From: Shinella yambaruensis
GTDB lineage: Bacteria > Pseudomonadota > Alphaproteobacteria > Rhizobiales > Rhizobiaceae
Reading direction: 5' to 3'
DNA: 64,000 nt
Assembly (NCBI RefSeq): GCF_022899355.1
Contig: NZ_JALJCK010000007.1
Coordinates: 310,001 to 374,000, forward strand
The stretch's first letter is position 1; each line of letters starts with the position of its first letter. Both the position numbers and the translations under genes were made by a program. The notes under the pieces are model-generated. The model saw only the letters and a program-made list of their open reading frames with translations, ran no database searches and was not told the origin of the DNA. This document shows, one piece after another, positions 1 through 8,392 of this stretch.

Positions 1-2
1 AC

Positions 3-113
3 CTCTACATCACGGATGCCTCCGTGTTGCCGACCTCGGCCGCCGTCAATCCGGCACTCACCATCGCTGCCCTTGCCATCAAGGCCGGCAGCGCCATTGC
101 AGGGGGAAAGTGA
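3..113 (+). CDS. GMC family oxidoreductase, C-terminal fragment (cut by window start)
   Basis: Only the last 36 codons are inside the window. They read TDASVLPTSAAVNPALTIAA and onward, the usual C-terminal strand of the GMC flavoprotein domain, in which the Asn of VNPALT lies near the active site and FAD. The stop TGA overlaps the ATG of the next GMC gene by one base (TGATG), so the two are translationally coupled and the upstream gene is a paralogue rather than a remnant. Substrate cannot be judged from this piece. Confidence 0.85.
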   Translation, partial: LYITDASVLPTSAAVNPALTIAALAIKAGSAIAGGK

Positions 114-1759
114 TGGCACTTCGCGACATGGGATCGGCCCGTTTCGGGATTTTTCCCCGGCATCCGGACGAGGTCGACACGTTCGACTATATCGTGGTCG
201 GCGGCGGCTCGACGGGCTGCGTGGTGGCCGCACGCCTCTCGGAGGATCCCGCCGTGCGCGTTCTTCTCATCGAGGAGGGGCCGCGCGACCTCAGCCCCTA
301 CATCCACATTCCCGGCGCCTACTACAAGACCGCGCAGGGCGATCTCCTGAAGCGTATCCCCTGGGAGCCGATGGCCGAGCAGGAGCGGACGGAAACGCCG
401 ACCATGGTGCAGGCCCGGGTGCTCGGCGGCGGTAGCTCGGTCAATGCGATGATCTATATCCGCGGCGTGCCCGACGACTACGAGCAATGGGCGCGTCTCG
501 GCGCGGAGGGCTGGGGCTATGCCGACGTGCTGCCGTATTTCAAGCGCGCCGAGGACAACAACCGCTTCTGCAACGAGGCCCATGGCGTCGGCGGCCCGCT
601 CGGCGTGTCCGACATCGATTACATCCATCCGCTGACCCGCGCCTGGCTGCAGGCCTGCCAGCAGGCGGGGCTGCCCTACAATCCGGACTTCAATTCCGGC
701 GATCCTGCCGGCTGCGGGCTCTACCAGATCACGGCGCGCAATGGCCGCCGCAGCTCGGCCGCCGTCGCCTATCTGGGCCCGGCCCGCAAGCGCGGCAACC
801 TGCGCATCGAGACGGGAACGACGGTCACCCGTATCCTCATCGAGAAGGGCAGGGCGGTCGGTGTCGAATGCGCCAGGGGCAAACGCAAGGTCGTCTACCG
901 CGCCGATCAGGAAGTGGTCGTCTCCACAGGGGCGATCGCGACGCCGAAGCTGTTGATGCTGTCGGGCATCGGCCCGGCGGGTGAGATCGAACGGCACGGC
1001 ATCAACGTCCATGCCGACCTGCCGGGCGTCGGCCAGAACCTCCAGGACCATATCGAGATCTCGCTGGTCTACCAGCTGAATGGCCCGCACAGCTATGACA
1101 AGTACAAGAAGCTGCACTGGAAGGCCCTTGCCGGCTTGAACTATGCGCTCTTCCGCAACGGTCCCGCCTCGTCCAACCTCATCGAGGGCGGTGCGTTCTG
1201 GTGGGGCGACAGGAGCGAGGCGACGCCCGATATCCAGTATTTCATGGTGGTCGGCGCCGGCATCGAGGAGGGCGTCGATGCCGTGCCGGGCGGCAATGGC
1301 TGCACGGTCAATCTGGGGCAGATCCGGCCGCGCTCGCGAGGGGAGGTCACGCTTCAGAGCGCCGATCCGGCGGCAAATCCGCGCGTGGCGCCGCGCTATT
1401 TCTCCGATTCCTACGATCTCGAGGCCATCACCGACGGCACGATGGCGGCCCTCGACATCATGGCGCAGCCGGCCATCGCGAAATTCGTGACGGCGCGGCA
1501 TACGCCGATGCCGTCCCTCAGGACCCGCGAGGAGATCCGTGCCTTCTGCGTCAAGGACGCGCATGCGGCCCTGCACCCCGCCGGAACCTGCCGGATGGGC
1601 GAGGACGACCGGGCCGTGGTCGATCCGAAGCTGCGCGTGCATGGCATCGAGCGGCTTCGTATTGCCGATGCCTCTGTCATGCCGACGCTGATTTCCGGCA
1701 ATCCGAATTCCGTCTGCATCATGATCGGTGAACGCGCCGCCGATTTTCTGCGTCAATAG
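113..1759 (+). CDS. GMC family FAD-dependent oxidoreductase (choline-dehydrogenase-like)
   Basis: A 548-residue flavoprotein of normal length for the glucose-methanol-choline family, which oxidises alcohols or sugars using FAD. The FAD-binding Rossmann motif VVGGGSTGCVVAARLSE lies at about residues 29-45, followed by the IEEGP strand end; RVLGGGSSVNAMIYIRG near residue 105 is the second GMC signature. The C-terminal half carries HPAGTCRMG (active-site His region) and ADASVMPT...GNPN. ATG 113 is chosen because it overlaps the preceding stop; a GTG at 110 is also possible. Two adjacent GMC enzymes suggest successive oxidations or paired substrates. The substrate is not identifiable. Confidence 0.9.
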   Translation: MALRDMGSARFGIFPRHPDEVDTFDYIVVGGGSTGCVVAARLSEDPAVRVLLIEEGPRDLSPYIHIPGAYYKTAQGDLLKRIPWEPMAEQERTETPTMVQARVLGGGSSVNAMIYIRGVPDDYEQWARLGAEGWGYADVLPYFKRAEDNNRFCNEAHGVGGPLGVSDIDYIHPLTRAWLQACQQAGLPYNPDFNSGDPAGCGLYQITARNGRRSSAAVAYLGPARKRGNLRIETGTTVTRILIEKGRAVGVECARGKRKVVYRADQEVVVSTGAIATPKLLMLSGIGPAGEIERHGINVHADLPGVGQNLQDHIEISLVYQLNGPHSYDKYKKLHWKALAGLNYALFRNGPASSNLIEGGAFWWGDRSEATPDIQYFMVVGAGIEEGVDAVPGGNGCTVNLGQIRPRSRGEVTLQSADPAANPRVAPRYFSDSYDLEAITDGTMAALDIMAQPAIAKFVTARHTPMPSLRTREEIRAFCVKDAHAALHPAGTCRMGEDDRAVVDPKLRVHGIERLRIADASVMPTLISGNPNSVCIMIGERAADFLRQ

Positions 1760-1783
1760 GCTCTGCTTCTTGTTGCATATATG

Positions 1784-1828
1784 TGCCTTTTTATGCATGA
1801 TTGGAATCAATACATGCACAAAAAGGCA
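1784..1828. promoter_or_regulatory. Long inverted repeat upstream of the HAD-DeoR operon, likely operator
   Basis: Left arm TGCCTTTTTATGCATG at 1784-1799 and right arm CATGCACAAAAAGGCA at 1813-1828 are complementary in 15 of 16 positions. The interior ATTG-GAAT-CAAT extends the dyad by four more base pairs with one bulged base. It lies between the GMC stop (1759) and the HAD start (1835). The downstream operon encodes a DeoR-type repressor, so autoregulation through this site is the simplest reading. A terminator role is less likely because the arms are AT-rich and no T-tract follows. Confidence 0.6.
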
Positions 1829-1834
1829 ACGGAA

Positions 1835-2464
1835 ATGAACCCGAGCGTTGTGGTCTTCGATATTGGCGGTGTGCTGATCGACTGGAATCCCGCTTATCTC
1901 TATCGCCAGATCCTGCCGGACGAGGCGGCGGTTTCGGCCTTCCTGGCGGAGGTCTGCACTCCGGCGTGGAACGAGGCGTTCGATGCCGGGCGGCCGTTTG
2001 CCGAGGGCATAGCCGAACTCGTGCAGCGTCATCCCGAGCGGGCCGATCTGATCGAGGCCTACTGGCTGCGCTGGCACGAGATGCTGGGCGGCGAGGTGCC
2101 GGGGACGGCTGGCATTCTGGGACGGCTGAAGGCGGACGGCGTTCCCGTGCACGCGATCTCGAACTGGTCGGCGGAGACCTTCCCGCGGGCGCAGGCGATC
2201 TTTCCCTTCCTCGATGCGTTCGATGTGCTCGTCGTCTCCGGACGGGAGAAGCTCATAAAGCCGCATGCGCCCATCTTCGAGCGCTATCTGGAGCGGGCGG
2301 GCGTGCGCGCCGAGCAATGCATCTTCATCGACGACAATCCGGCGAACATTGCCGCGGCAGCGGCGCTCGGCTTCCACACCGAGCACTTCAGCACGGCCGA
2401 GGCGCTGGAGGCCCGCCTGACGGCCCTTGGCCTGCTTGTGCCCCAGGCGGAGACGGCGGGATGA
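1835..2464 (+). CDS. HAD superfamily hydrolase (subfamily IA, YihX-like)
   Basis: A 209-residue haloacid-dehalogenase-fold hydrolase, probably a sugar-phosphate or small phosphate-ester phosphatase. Motif I is VVFDIGGVLIDW at residues 5-16 with the nucleophile Asp; the second Asp of the classical DxD is Gly, as in the YihX branch. Motif II is HAISNWS, motif III the Lys of KLIKPHAPIF, and motif IV FIDDNPANI. Start at 1835 is preferred over in-frame ATGs at 1781 and 1814 because those fall inside the inverted repeat. The stop overlaps the DeoR gene start (ATGA), so the pair is co-translated. Confidence 0.85.
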   Translation: MNPSVVVFDIGGVLIDWNPAYLYRQILPDEAAVSAFLAEVCTPAWNEAFDAGRPFAEGIAELVQRHPERADLIEAYWLRWHEMLGGEVPGTAGILGRLKADGVPVHAISNWSAETFPRAQAIFPFLDAFDVLVVSGREKLIKPHAPIFERYLERAGVRAEQCIFIDDNPANIAAAAALGFHTEHFSTAEALEARLTALGLLVPQAETAG

Positions 2465-3243
2465 CCGCGGACAGGAAGGAACTGGCGGCGCTTTCTCCGG
2501 AGGAGCGGCAGGCCGTCATTCTTGAAAAGGTCAATGCGGCCGGCCGGGTCCTTGCGGCCGGGCTGGCGCAGGAGTTCGGCGTGTCGGAGGATTCGATCCG
2601 CCGCGACCTGCGCGACCTTTCGGATGCGGGGCTGGTGCAGCGCTTTCACGGCGGCGCGGCGCGGCTCGTCACGCCGGCTCTCGATTTCCACCGGCGCGAG
2701 ACGCTGCACGCGGAGGAAAAGCAGTCGATCGGCCGCGCCGCGGCCGCGACGATACCCGACGGGGCGACGCTGCTGGTGGATTCAAGCACGACGGTCGTCC
2801 GTTTCGTGCGTTCGCTCTCGCCGGCGCTGTCCCTGCGCATCATCACGACCGCGGTCGACGTCGCCGCTGCCGCGCTCGATCATCCGCTCGCCGATGTGGT
2901 CATGCTCGGCGGCCGCCTGGGCCGGCTGACGCGCAGCGCGACCGGCGCCGGCGCGATCGACGCGATCCGGGCGCTGCGGGTCGACTATTGTGTTCTCGGC
3001 ACCTGCGGCGTCGATCACGGCTTGACGCTCCGCGCGGACGATTTCGAGGACGCCCACCTGAAGTCGGCGATGATCCGGGCCGCGAACAAGACCCTGCTCT
3101 TGGCGACGGCGGATAAGCTCGGCCAGGCGGCGACCTATGAAGTGGCGCCCGTCTCGGCGGTATCGGCGCTTTTCACCAGCAGCCGGGATACCGCCATCCT
3201 AAAGGCCATCCGCGAGGCCGGTGTCGATGTCGAGACAGTCTGA
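2461..3243 (+). CDS. DeoR/GlpR family transcriptional regulator
   Basis: A 260-residue repressor typical of sugar and sugar-phosphate operons. Residues about 15-70 form the DeoR helix-turn-helix, with FGVSEDSIRRDLRDL as recognition region followed by GLVQRFHGGA, the family signature. The C-terminal part is the DeoRC sensor domain (VDSSTT near residue 103 and LGTCGVDHGLT near 178), which binds a phosphorylated sugar in characterised members. It overlaps the HAD stop by four bases and precedes the GH3 gene by 12 bases. Its likely target is the inverted repeat at 1784-1828. Confidence 0.9.
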   Translation: MTADRKELAALSPEERQAVILEKVNAAGRVLAAGLAQEFGVSEDSIRRDLRDLSDAGLVQRFHGGAARLVTPALDFHRRETLHAEEKQSIGRAAAATIPDGATLLVDSSTTVVRFVRSLSPALSLRIITTAVDVAAAALDHPLADVVMLGGRLGRLTRSATGAGAIDAIRALRVDYCVLGTCGVDHGLTLRADDFEDAHLKSAMIRAANKTLLLATADKLGQAATYEVAPVSAVSALFTSSRDTAILKAIREAGVDVETV

Positions 3244-3255
3244 CGGTTTACGGAG

Positions 3256-4266
3256 ATGACCATGCGCTTTTCACCGGATGAGGACGCCCGGGCGATCCTT
3301 CTGCCCGCCTTCGATACGCTCGACATCATGGATGTCATGGCGCCCTTCCTGGAAAAGGGCGGCTGTTCCGTCCTGATCGGCGAGACGCGGGCGGAATATG
3401 TCGCGCGGCGCATGTCGGCCGAGCGGCTGGCGCGCGAGACGCCGGATAGCTTTCGCGCCGCCGTCGCGCGGCTGAAGACCGTAACTCCCGGCTTGATCGT
3501 TGCCGTGGACCAGGAACTGGGCGGCATCCAGCGGCTGCAGGGGCTGGTTCCGCCGCTTCCCTCGCTCGACGAAGCGCATGCGCTTGGCGACGCGGCGCTC
3601 GCCGAACGGTGCAGGGCAACGGCCGCCGCCGCCCACGCGCTCGGGGTTTCGATGTTCCTGGCGCCGATCGCCGATGTCCTCGACGGGCAGAACGCCTGGC
3701 TGCGCGGCCGCACGATGGGCAGCTATCCGCAGGCCGTTGCCCGGCTGGTGTCGGCCTTCGTGAACGGCGTCCAGAGCGCCGGCATCACCGCGGTGACAAA
3801 GCATTTCCCCGGGTTCAATGCCCTGGACGGCGACCCGGCGCTCGTGGATGTCTCCCTTCACACGCCGCGTGACCGCCTTCTTCACAATGCCCTGCCGTTC
3901 ACGGCCGCCATCGAAGCCGGGACGCGGGCGATCATGACGGGGCCGGCACCCGTTGCCGCGCTCGACAGGCAGAATGCCGCCAGCACCGCGCCGGCGGTCA
4001 TGACGATGCTGCGCAACGACTTCGGGTTCAAGGGCCTGATCGTCAGCGACGATCTCGACGCTCCCGCCACGATGCGCGGCCGCTCCCTCCTCGAAACCGC
4101 GATCGCCTCCGTGGGTGCGGGGGCGGACCTGCTGCTCGTGGGCGGAGGGCCGCATCTTGATGCGCTGTGCGATGGCATTGCCGATGCTGCCCGTTCCGGG
4201 CGCCTCGCGCCGGATCGCCTGGCGGAGGCGGCAGCCCGCGTGCGGCAGAACGCAGCGGGCGGTTGA
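3256..4266 (+). CDS. Glycoside hydrolase family 3-type protein
   Basis: A 336-residue single-domain GH3 protein with NagZ-like size. It carries VDQELGGIQRL, APIADVLD, and KHFPGFNALDGDP, which aligns with the KHFPGHG motif of beta-N-acetylhexosaminidases. LIVSDDLDAPA contains the Asp expected to be the catalytic nucleophile. The flexible loop of NagZ with its Asp-His acid/base pair (DSH) is not recognisable here, so specificity may differ from NagZ or activity may rely on another acid/base. No signal peptide is seen, implying a cytoplasmic substrate. Lies in the DeoR operon, 12 bases after its stop. Confidence 0.75.
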   Translation: MTMRFSPDEDARAILLPAFDTLDIMDVMAPFLEKGGCSVLIGETRAEYVARRMSAERLARETPDSFRAAVARLKTVTPGLIVAVDQELGGIQRLQGLVPPLPSLDEAHALGDAALAERCRATAAAAHALGVSMFLAPIADVLDGQNAWLRGRTMGSYPQAVARLVSAFVNGVQSAGITAVTKHFPGFNALDGDPALVDVSLHTPRDRLLHNALPFTAAIEAGTRAIMTGPAPVAALDRQNAASTAPAVMTMLRNDFGFKGLIVSDDLDAPATMRGRSLLETAIASVGAGADLLLVGGGPHLDALCDGIADAARSGRLAPDRLAEAAARVRQNAAGG

Positions 4267-4306
4267 GCGCATTCGCGCAACGTAAGGTACAGGTGGTTTT
4301 GCTGAA

Positions 4307-5515
4307 ATGGCGGGCAATTCAATCGCAGTGAAAGCGTCTTCGGGGTCGAACCGGCTGCATTGCAGCCTGTTCTTCCTTGCGGCCGGCATCGGCATTGGCG
4401 CATGGGCGTCCAGCCTTCCGCTGCTTACCGCCGGCGTCGGGCTCGACAAGGGGCAGCTCGGGCTGGTCCTCTTGTGCTTCGCCTTCGGCGCCATCGTGCT
4501 GATGATCGCTATCGGCCGCTATATCGACCGGGTGATCAGCAGCCGGATACTGAGCCTGTGCGGCAGCCTGCTGTTCGGCGCCTCCTTCCTCGTCATTCCG
4601 TTGATCGACAGTCCCATCGCTCTCGGCGCAGTCGTCTTTGTCACCGGGGCGGCCTTCGGAACGCTCGACGTGTCGATGAACACGGAAGCATCCCGGGCGG
4701 AGCGGGAGACCGGGCGTCACATGATGTCGTCGTTCCACGCCCTGTTCAGCATCGGCAATCTTGCGGGTGCCTTCCTGGTGGGGCAGCTGATCGGCCATGG
4801 CGGCAACCTGCAGGTCTGCCTCGGGGCTGCCGGCCTCCTCGTCATGCTCCTCGCCCTGTCCGCCCGGATGATGGCGAGGAAAGCCGCGCATGCTGTCCCG
4901 GGCCTCTCTTCGGAAGCTCTGCCGACAAGGAACGCCTCGCTCGACGCCGCGCAACGACCCCTCATCCTGCTCCTCGGCGCCATCGCGTTCCTGGCGCTGC
5001 TTGCGGAAGGCGGCATGATGGACTGGACCGCGATCTACATGATCGACATTCTCGGCGCGTCGGACAGCCACGGGGCCTATGCCTTCGCTTTTTTCGCCGC
5101 GGCCATGGCGGGCGGCCGCCTTGTCGGGGATGCGGTGACCCGGCGCGTGGGCCATGTGGCCCTGATCAGGACCGGCGGCCTCCTCTGCGCGCTGTCTGTC
5201 GCCATTCTGCTGTTTGCCGACAGCGTCGTCCTCTGCCTTGCCGCCCTTGTCCTTTGCGGCCTCGGGGTCGCGAACATGGTGCCGGCCGTGTTCGCGCGTG
5301 CCGGCAATGTCGGTGCCGACGCGGCCGGCAGGGCGATCTCCATCGTCACCACCATGGGCTACAGCGGCCTGCTGCTAGGCCCGGCCCTGCTCGGGTTCCT
5401 CGCCCAGGCGACGAGCCTTGTCGTCAGCTTCGGCCTGATCACGCTGGCGTTCCTCGTCATCGCGGCGGTGACGATCCGGTTGGATGTCCGGCTGAAGCAG
5501 CATGCGGCCTGCTGA
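4307..5515 (+). CDS. MFS transporter
   Basis: A 402-residue membrane protein with about 12 hydrophobic segments in two halves separated by a polar loop around residues 185-215. The first segment (LFFLAAGIGIGAWASSLPLL) and later GAAFGTLDVSMNTEA resemble the sugar- or drug-type MFS proteins that include the FucP-like and YbjJ-like branches. It starts 41 bases after the GH3 gene on the same strand and probably belongs to the same transcription unit. It would import or export the compound handled by the HAD/GH3 enzymes; substrate unknown. Confidence 0.8.
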   Translation: MAGNSIAVKASSGSNRLHCSLFFLAAGIGIGAWASSLPLLTAGVGLDKGQLGLVLLCFAFGAIVLMIAIGRYIDRVISSRILSLCGSLLFGASFLVIPLIDSPIALGAVVFVTGAAFGTLDVSMNTEASRAERETGRHMMSSFHALFSIGNLAGAFLVGQLIGHGGNLQVCLGAAGLLVMLLALSARMMARKAAHAVPGLSSEALPTRNASLDAAQRPLILLLGAIAFLALLAEGGMMDWTAIYMIDILGASDSHGAYAFAFFAAAMAGGRLVGDAVTRRVGHVALIRTGGLLCALSVAILLFADSVVLCLAALVLCGLGVANMVPAVFARAGNVGADAAGRAISIVTTMGYSGLLLGPALLGFLAQATSLVVSFGLITLAFLVIAAVTIRLDVRLKQHAAC

Positions 5516-5628
5516 AGCCCATGGCGGCGTGTCCATCCGGTAGTGACGCTCTGCACGGGAGGGAACCAAAACCGTTTCCGCGAATTTCCGCGCAGGATGC
5601 GTGATATCACCAGACGAGGCGGCAGAGA

Positions 5629-7203
5629 GTGCGAAACGACAGTTCCCCGGTGCGCGTTGCAAACATCAGCGCGCCGTCCCCCATCATCCGGCCTGGCGTG
5701 AATGCCTGGCGGGTGGGAAGGGCCGACCGGTTGAAGGTTCTCGTCGATGGCGACGCCTATTTCCGGCTGCTGGAAGGTATCCTGCGGCAGGCGCGGAAGG
5801 AGGTCTGGATCGTAGGCTGGGACTTTAATCCGGATATCCCGATCCGGCCCGACGAGCCGCAATCACCGAGCCTCGGCACCTTCCTGCGCGATCTAGTTAC
5901 GGAGCGTCCGGACCTTACCATCCGCGTGCTGGTCTGGGCCATGGGGCCTATCTATTCCGGCAAGTCGCTGAAGATGTTCCGCAAGCGCCGCTGGTCCTCC
6001 CATCCGCGCATCCGGCTCGCCTTCGACAACCGCCATCCGGTCCGCGGTTCCCACCACCAGAAATTCGTGGTGGTGGACGACCGCGTCGCCTTCGTCGGCG
6101 GCATCGACCTCACCGCCAAGCGCTGGGACACGAACGAGCACCGTATCGACGATCCCCGCCGGATCATGCCCTCGGGCGAACCCTACGAGCCGGTGCATGA
6201 CATGCAGGCGGCGCTGGAGGGGGAGGCGGCGCGGCTCGCCGGCGATATCGCGCGCCGGCGCTGGCTGTTCGCCACCGACGAGGCGGTGTCGCCCAACGGG
6301 GCTGCGGCTGAAGTCTCGCTCGATGGCCTTGCGCCCGACATGGCCGGGGTGGACGTCGCCTTCGCCCGTACGGAGCCGGCGATCCGCGGGCGGGAGGCCT
6401 CTACGGAGGCGATGGACCTGACCGTGGCCGCCCTCGGGGCCGCGCGGCGGCACATCTATATCGAAAGCCAGTACTTCGCCTCGAAGAGGATTTGCGACGT
6501 GCTGTGTGAAAAGCTCGCCGAACCGGACGGGCCGGAGGTCGTCGTGATCTCGACGCTGAGTTCCCACGGCACCATCGAGCGCCTCGTGCTCGGCGCCAAT
6601 CGCGACCGGTTGATCCGCCGCCTCGGCCGGTGCGACAGGCACGGCCGCATGCGTGCCTTCTATCCGGTCGTGCCGAGACCCGGCGGCATGGAGCAGGAGA
6701 TCGTCGTCCACTCCAAGCTCGTCATCGTCGACGATGTCTTCCTGCGCATCGGCTCCTCGAACCTCAACCAGCGCAGCGAAGGGCTGGACACAGAGCTCGA
6801 CGTCGCGATCGAGGCACGCACACAAGGAGAGCGCAAGGCCATCGTCGGCTTGCGCGACCGGTTGCTGGCCGAACACCTCGATGCCGACCCGGCGCTGTTC
6901 GGAGCGGTGGTGGATGCGGAGGGATTTCTGGGCAGGACCATCGACGCCTTCAACACGCGCGGGCGCGGGCTGCGGCCGTTCCGGGATGCCGGGGGCAGGG
7001 GTGCCATCGAGCCGGTCGCCGGCACCGGGCTCGTCGATCCGGTCGCGCCGTGGTGGCCGCTTCCTGCCTGGCGGGATGCGGCCCGGGCATTCCTTGGCCG
7101 TCAGTTCGGGTTTTCACGCAGGCCCGCATCGCCGTTCGATCCCAGCAAGGCCTCGCTGGCGAGCAGCGAGACCAGCCCCAGCGGCAGCGGGATGAAGAAA
7201 TAG
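5629..7203 (+). CDS. Phospholipase D family protein (cardiolipin-synthase-like)
   Basis: A 524-residue protein with two HKD motifs: HHQKFVVVDD near residue 142 followed by GGIDLTAKRWD, and VHSKLVIVDD near residue 360 followed by GSSNLNQRSEGLDTE. The pair forms the active site of phosphatidyltransferases or phospholipases. The start is GTG at 5629; no stronger ATG start lies in frame nearby. The last 34 codons overlap the 3' end of the convergent membrane-protein gene by 103 bases. In many proteobacteria a PLD-family gene neighbours a YbhN/LPG-synthase-like membrane protein, so a membrane phospholipid role is likely. Confidence 0.85.
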   Translation: MRNDSSPVRVANISAPSPIIRPGVNAWRVGRADRLKVLVDGDAYFRLLEGILRQARKEVWIVGWDFNPDIPIRPDEPQSPSLGTFLRDLVTERPDLTIRVLVWAMGPIYSGKSLKMFRKRRWSSHPRIRLAFDNRHPVRGSHHQKFVVVDDRVAFVGGIDLTAKRWDTNEHRIDDPRRIMPSGEPYEPVHDMQAALEGEAARLAGDIARRRWLFATDEAVSPNGAAAEVSLDGLAPDMAGVDVAFARTEPAIRGREASTEAMDLTVAALGAARRHIYIESQYFASKRICDVLCEKLAEPDGPEVVVISTLSSHGTIERLVLGANRDRLIRRLGRCDRHGRMRAFYPVVPRPGGMEQEIVVHSKLVIVDDVFLRIGSSNLNQRSEGLDTELDVAIEARTQGERKAIVGLRDRLLAEHLDADPALFGAVVDAEGFLGRTIDAFNTRGRGLRPFRDAGGRGAIEPVAGTGLVDPVAPWWPLPAWRDAARAFLGRQFGFSRRPASPFDPSKASLASSETSPSGSGMKK

Positions 7204-8033
7204 ACGACACGAAAGGCGATCAGCGCACCGATCGAGGCAGACCCTCCCAAAAGAAAGGCGATCGTCGCCTCCAGCACGCCAAGCCCGCCCGGCACATGGC
7301 TGACGAGTGCAGTCAGGTTGCCGACCACATAGGCGGCCGTCGTTTCCATGTAGCCTGCCTTGCCGCCCAGCAACTGGTGAAGGCAGGCGGCCACGCAGGC
7401 GAAATTCAAGGTCCCGACCAGGATCTGCAGGCCGGCGAGGCGCGCCGTCGGCAAGGCGAAGCGCCAGCCTTTCACCTTCAGCTCGCCGCGCACGAAGGCG
7501 GCAAGCGCAAGATAGGTCGCACCGAGCACAAGGCAGGCGATACCGAGGGTAACGGATGCGGCCGTGCCGAGCCCCGCGATCCTGCCGGCGGTGCCGGGAA
7601 GCAGGATAAGGCAAAGCCCGGCCAGCGTGACGAGGCCGAGGCCGACCGTCACGCCGCAGAAGACGATCAGCTTGGCGATCTCCTCCCCGTCGAGGCCCCA
7701 GCGGGAATAGAAACGGTAGCGCACCGCGCCACTGGAGAGCGCGGCGACACCGACATTATGGCCGATGGCAAGGCTGGTGAACGAGGCGAGCGCCGCGCGC
7801 GGATAGGAGAGCGGCTTGCCGACATAGTGCAGCGCCAGGAAGTCGAAGAGCGTCAGGCAGAGATAGGAGCAGGCCGCGAAAACGAGTGCCAGGCCGAAGC
7901 TTGCCGCGGGAATGGCGGCGACGGAACCTGAAATATCCTGCCATGAATATTGGCTCAGCGTCCGGTAGATCAGCCAGCCGGCGAGAAGGACCGCGACGGC
8001 GACAAGGGCATGCAGGATGTGGGTTCGGTTCAT
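7101..8033 (-). CDS. YbhN / lysylphosphatidylglycerol-synthase-like integral membrane protein
   Basis: A 310-residue protein with about eight hydrophobic segments and the family-typical SHVPGGLGVLEATIAFLLGG near residue 245. It resembles the flippase/transmembrane domain of MprF and UPF0104 (YbhN) proteins and lacks the cytosolic aminoacyl-transfer domain. ATG at 8033 is chosen because GAGGAACGC precedes it and the first membrane span follows directly. Its 3' end overlaps the convergent PLD gene. A sigma-EcfG-type promoter (8058-8083) lies just upstream, suggesting general stress induction. Exact transport or lipid function unknown. Confidence 0.82.
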   Translation of the reverse strand: MNRTHILHALVAVAVLLAGWLIYRTLSQYSWQDISGSVAAIPAASFGLALVFAACSYLCLTLFDFLALHYVGKPLSYPRAALASFTSLAIGHNVGVAALSSGAVRYRFYSRWGLDGEEIAKLIVFCGVTVGLGLVTLAGLCLILLPGTAGRIAGLGTAASVTLGIACLVLGATYLALAAFVRGELKVKGWRFALPTARLAGLQILVGTLNFACVAACLHQLLGGKAGYMETTAAYVVGNLTALVSHVPGGLGVLEATIAFLLGGSASIGALIAFRVVYFFIPLPLGLVSLLASEALLGSNGDAGLRENPN

Positions 8034-8057
8034 GCGTTCCTCGCTTCTTCGAGGCGG

Positions 8058-8083
8058 AACGGAAACGGCACCTCTCATGTTCC
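8058..8083 (-). promoter_or_regulatory. Candidate sigma-EcfG (general stress) promoter
   Basis: On the minus strand GGAAC (8083-8079) is followed, after exactly 17 bases, by CGTT (8061-8058). This matches the alphaproteobacterial general-stress consensus GGAAC-N16/17-CGTT. It ends 24 bases upstream of the ATG at 8033. Confidence 0.6.
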
Positions 8084-8392
8084 CGAGGCACTGGAGGCAA
8101 CGAGGGGACGATATCAGGGCGGCTGCGGATCGCGACCCACACAGCCGCTCTCCACGGGGGCTGGACATCGAACGGCCGAGACGGCGGAAACGCGCTTCTT
8201 TTTATCCGGCTCATAAATTTTCATCGCCGAGGGAATAGAGCCCGCTCGCTTCCGTTCTTCCTGAGGTCACCGCCATGGCGGCGGAAAGTTCAGGAGGTGG
8301 AATATGTTGATCCCTCGTCGACCGGCATGCCCGCGGGGCTTGCCGTCAGGTTCGTTTGCGCCCGTTCTCGGCGTTTGCAAGGGGAGGCCGTG
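8084..8392. other. Intergenic region between divergent membrane-lipid and polyphosphate-type genes
   Basis: No coding sequence supported on either strand. It contains a 12-bp perfect palindrome CCGCCATGGCGG at 8270-8281 and ends in a strong ribosome-binding site GGGGAGG at 8381-8387 for the DUF4956 gene. The forward promoter was not identified with confidence. Confidence 0.6.

Noticed and set aside
1784-1828. Reading the long dyad as a rho-independent terminator of the GMC gene
   Set aside because: Arms are AT-rich with T-runs inside the stem and no T-tract after the second arm; operator is more likely.
5558-5590. GGAAC followed by CGTT upstream of the PLD-family gene
   Set aside because: Only six bases separate the elements; sigma-EcfG promoters need 16-17.
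8212-8232. PHO-box-like GGCTCAT...TTTTCAT upstream of the VTC operon
   Set aside because: Half-site spacing is 10 rather than 11 bases and the first positions do not match the consensus.
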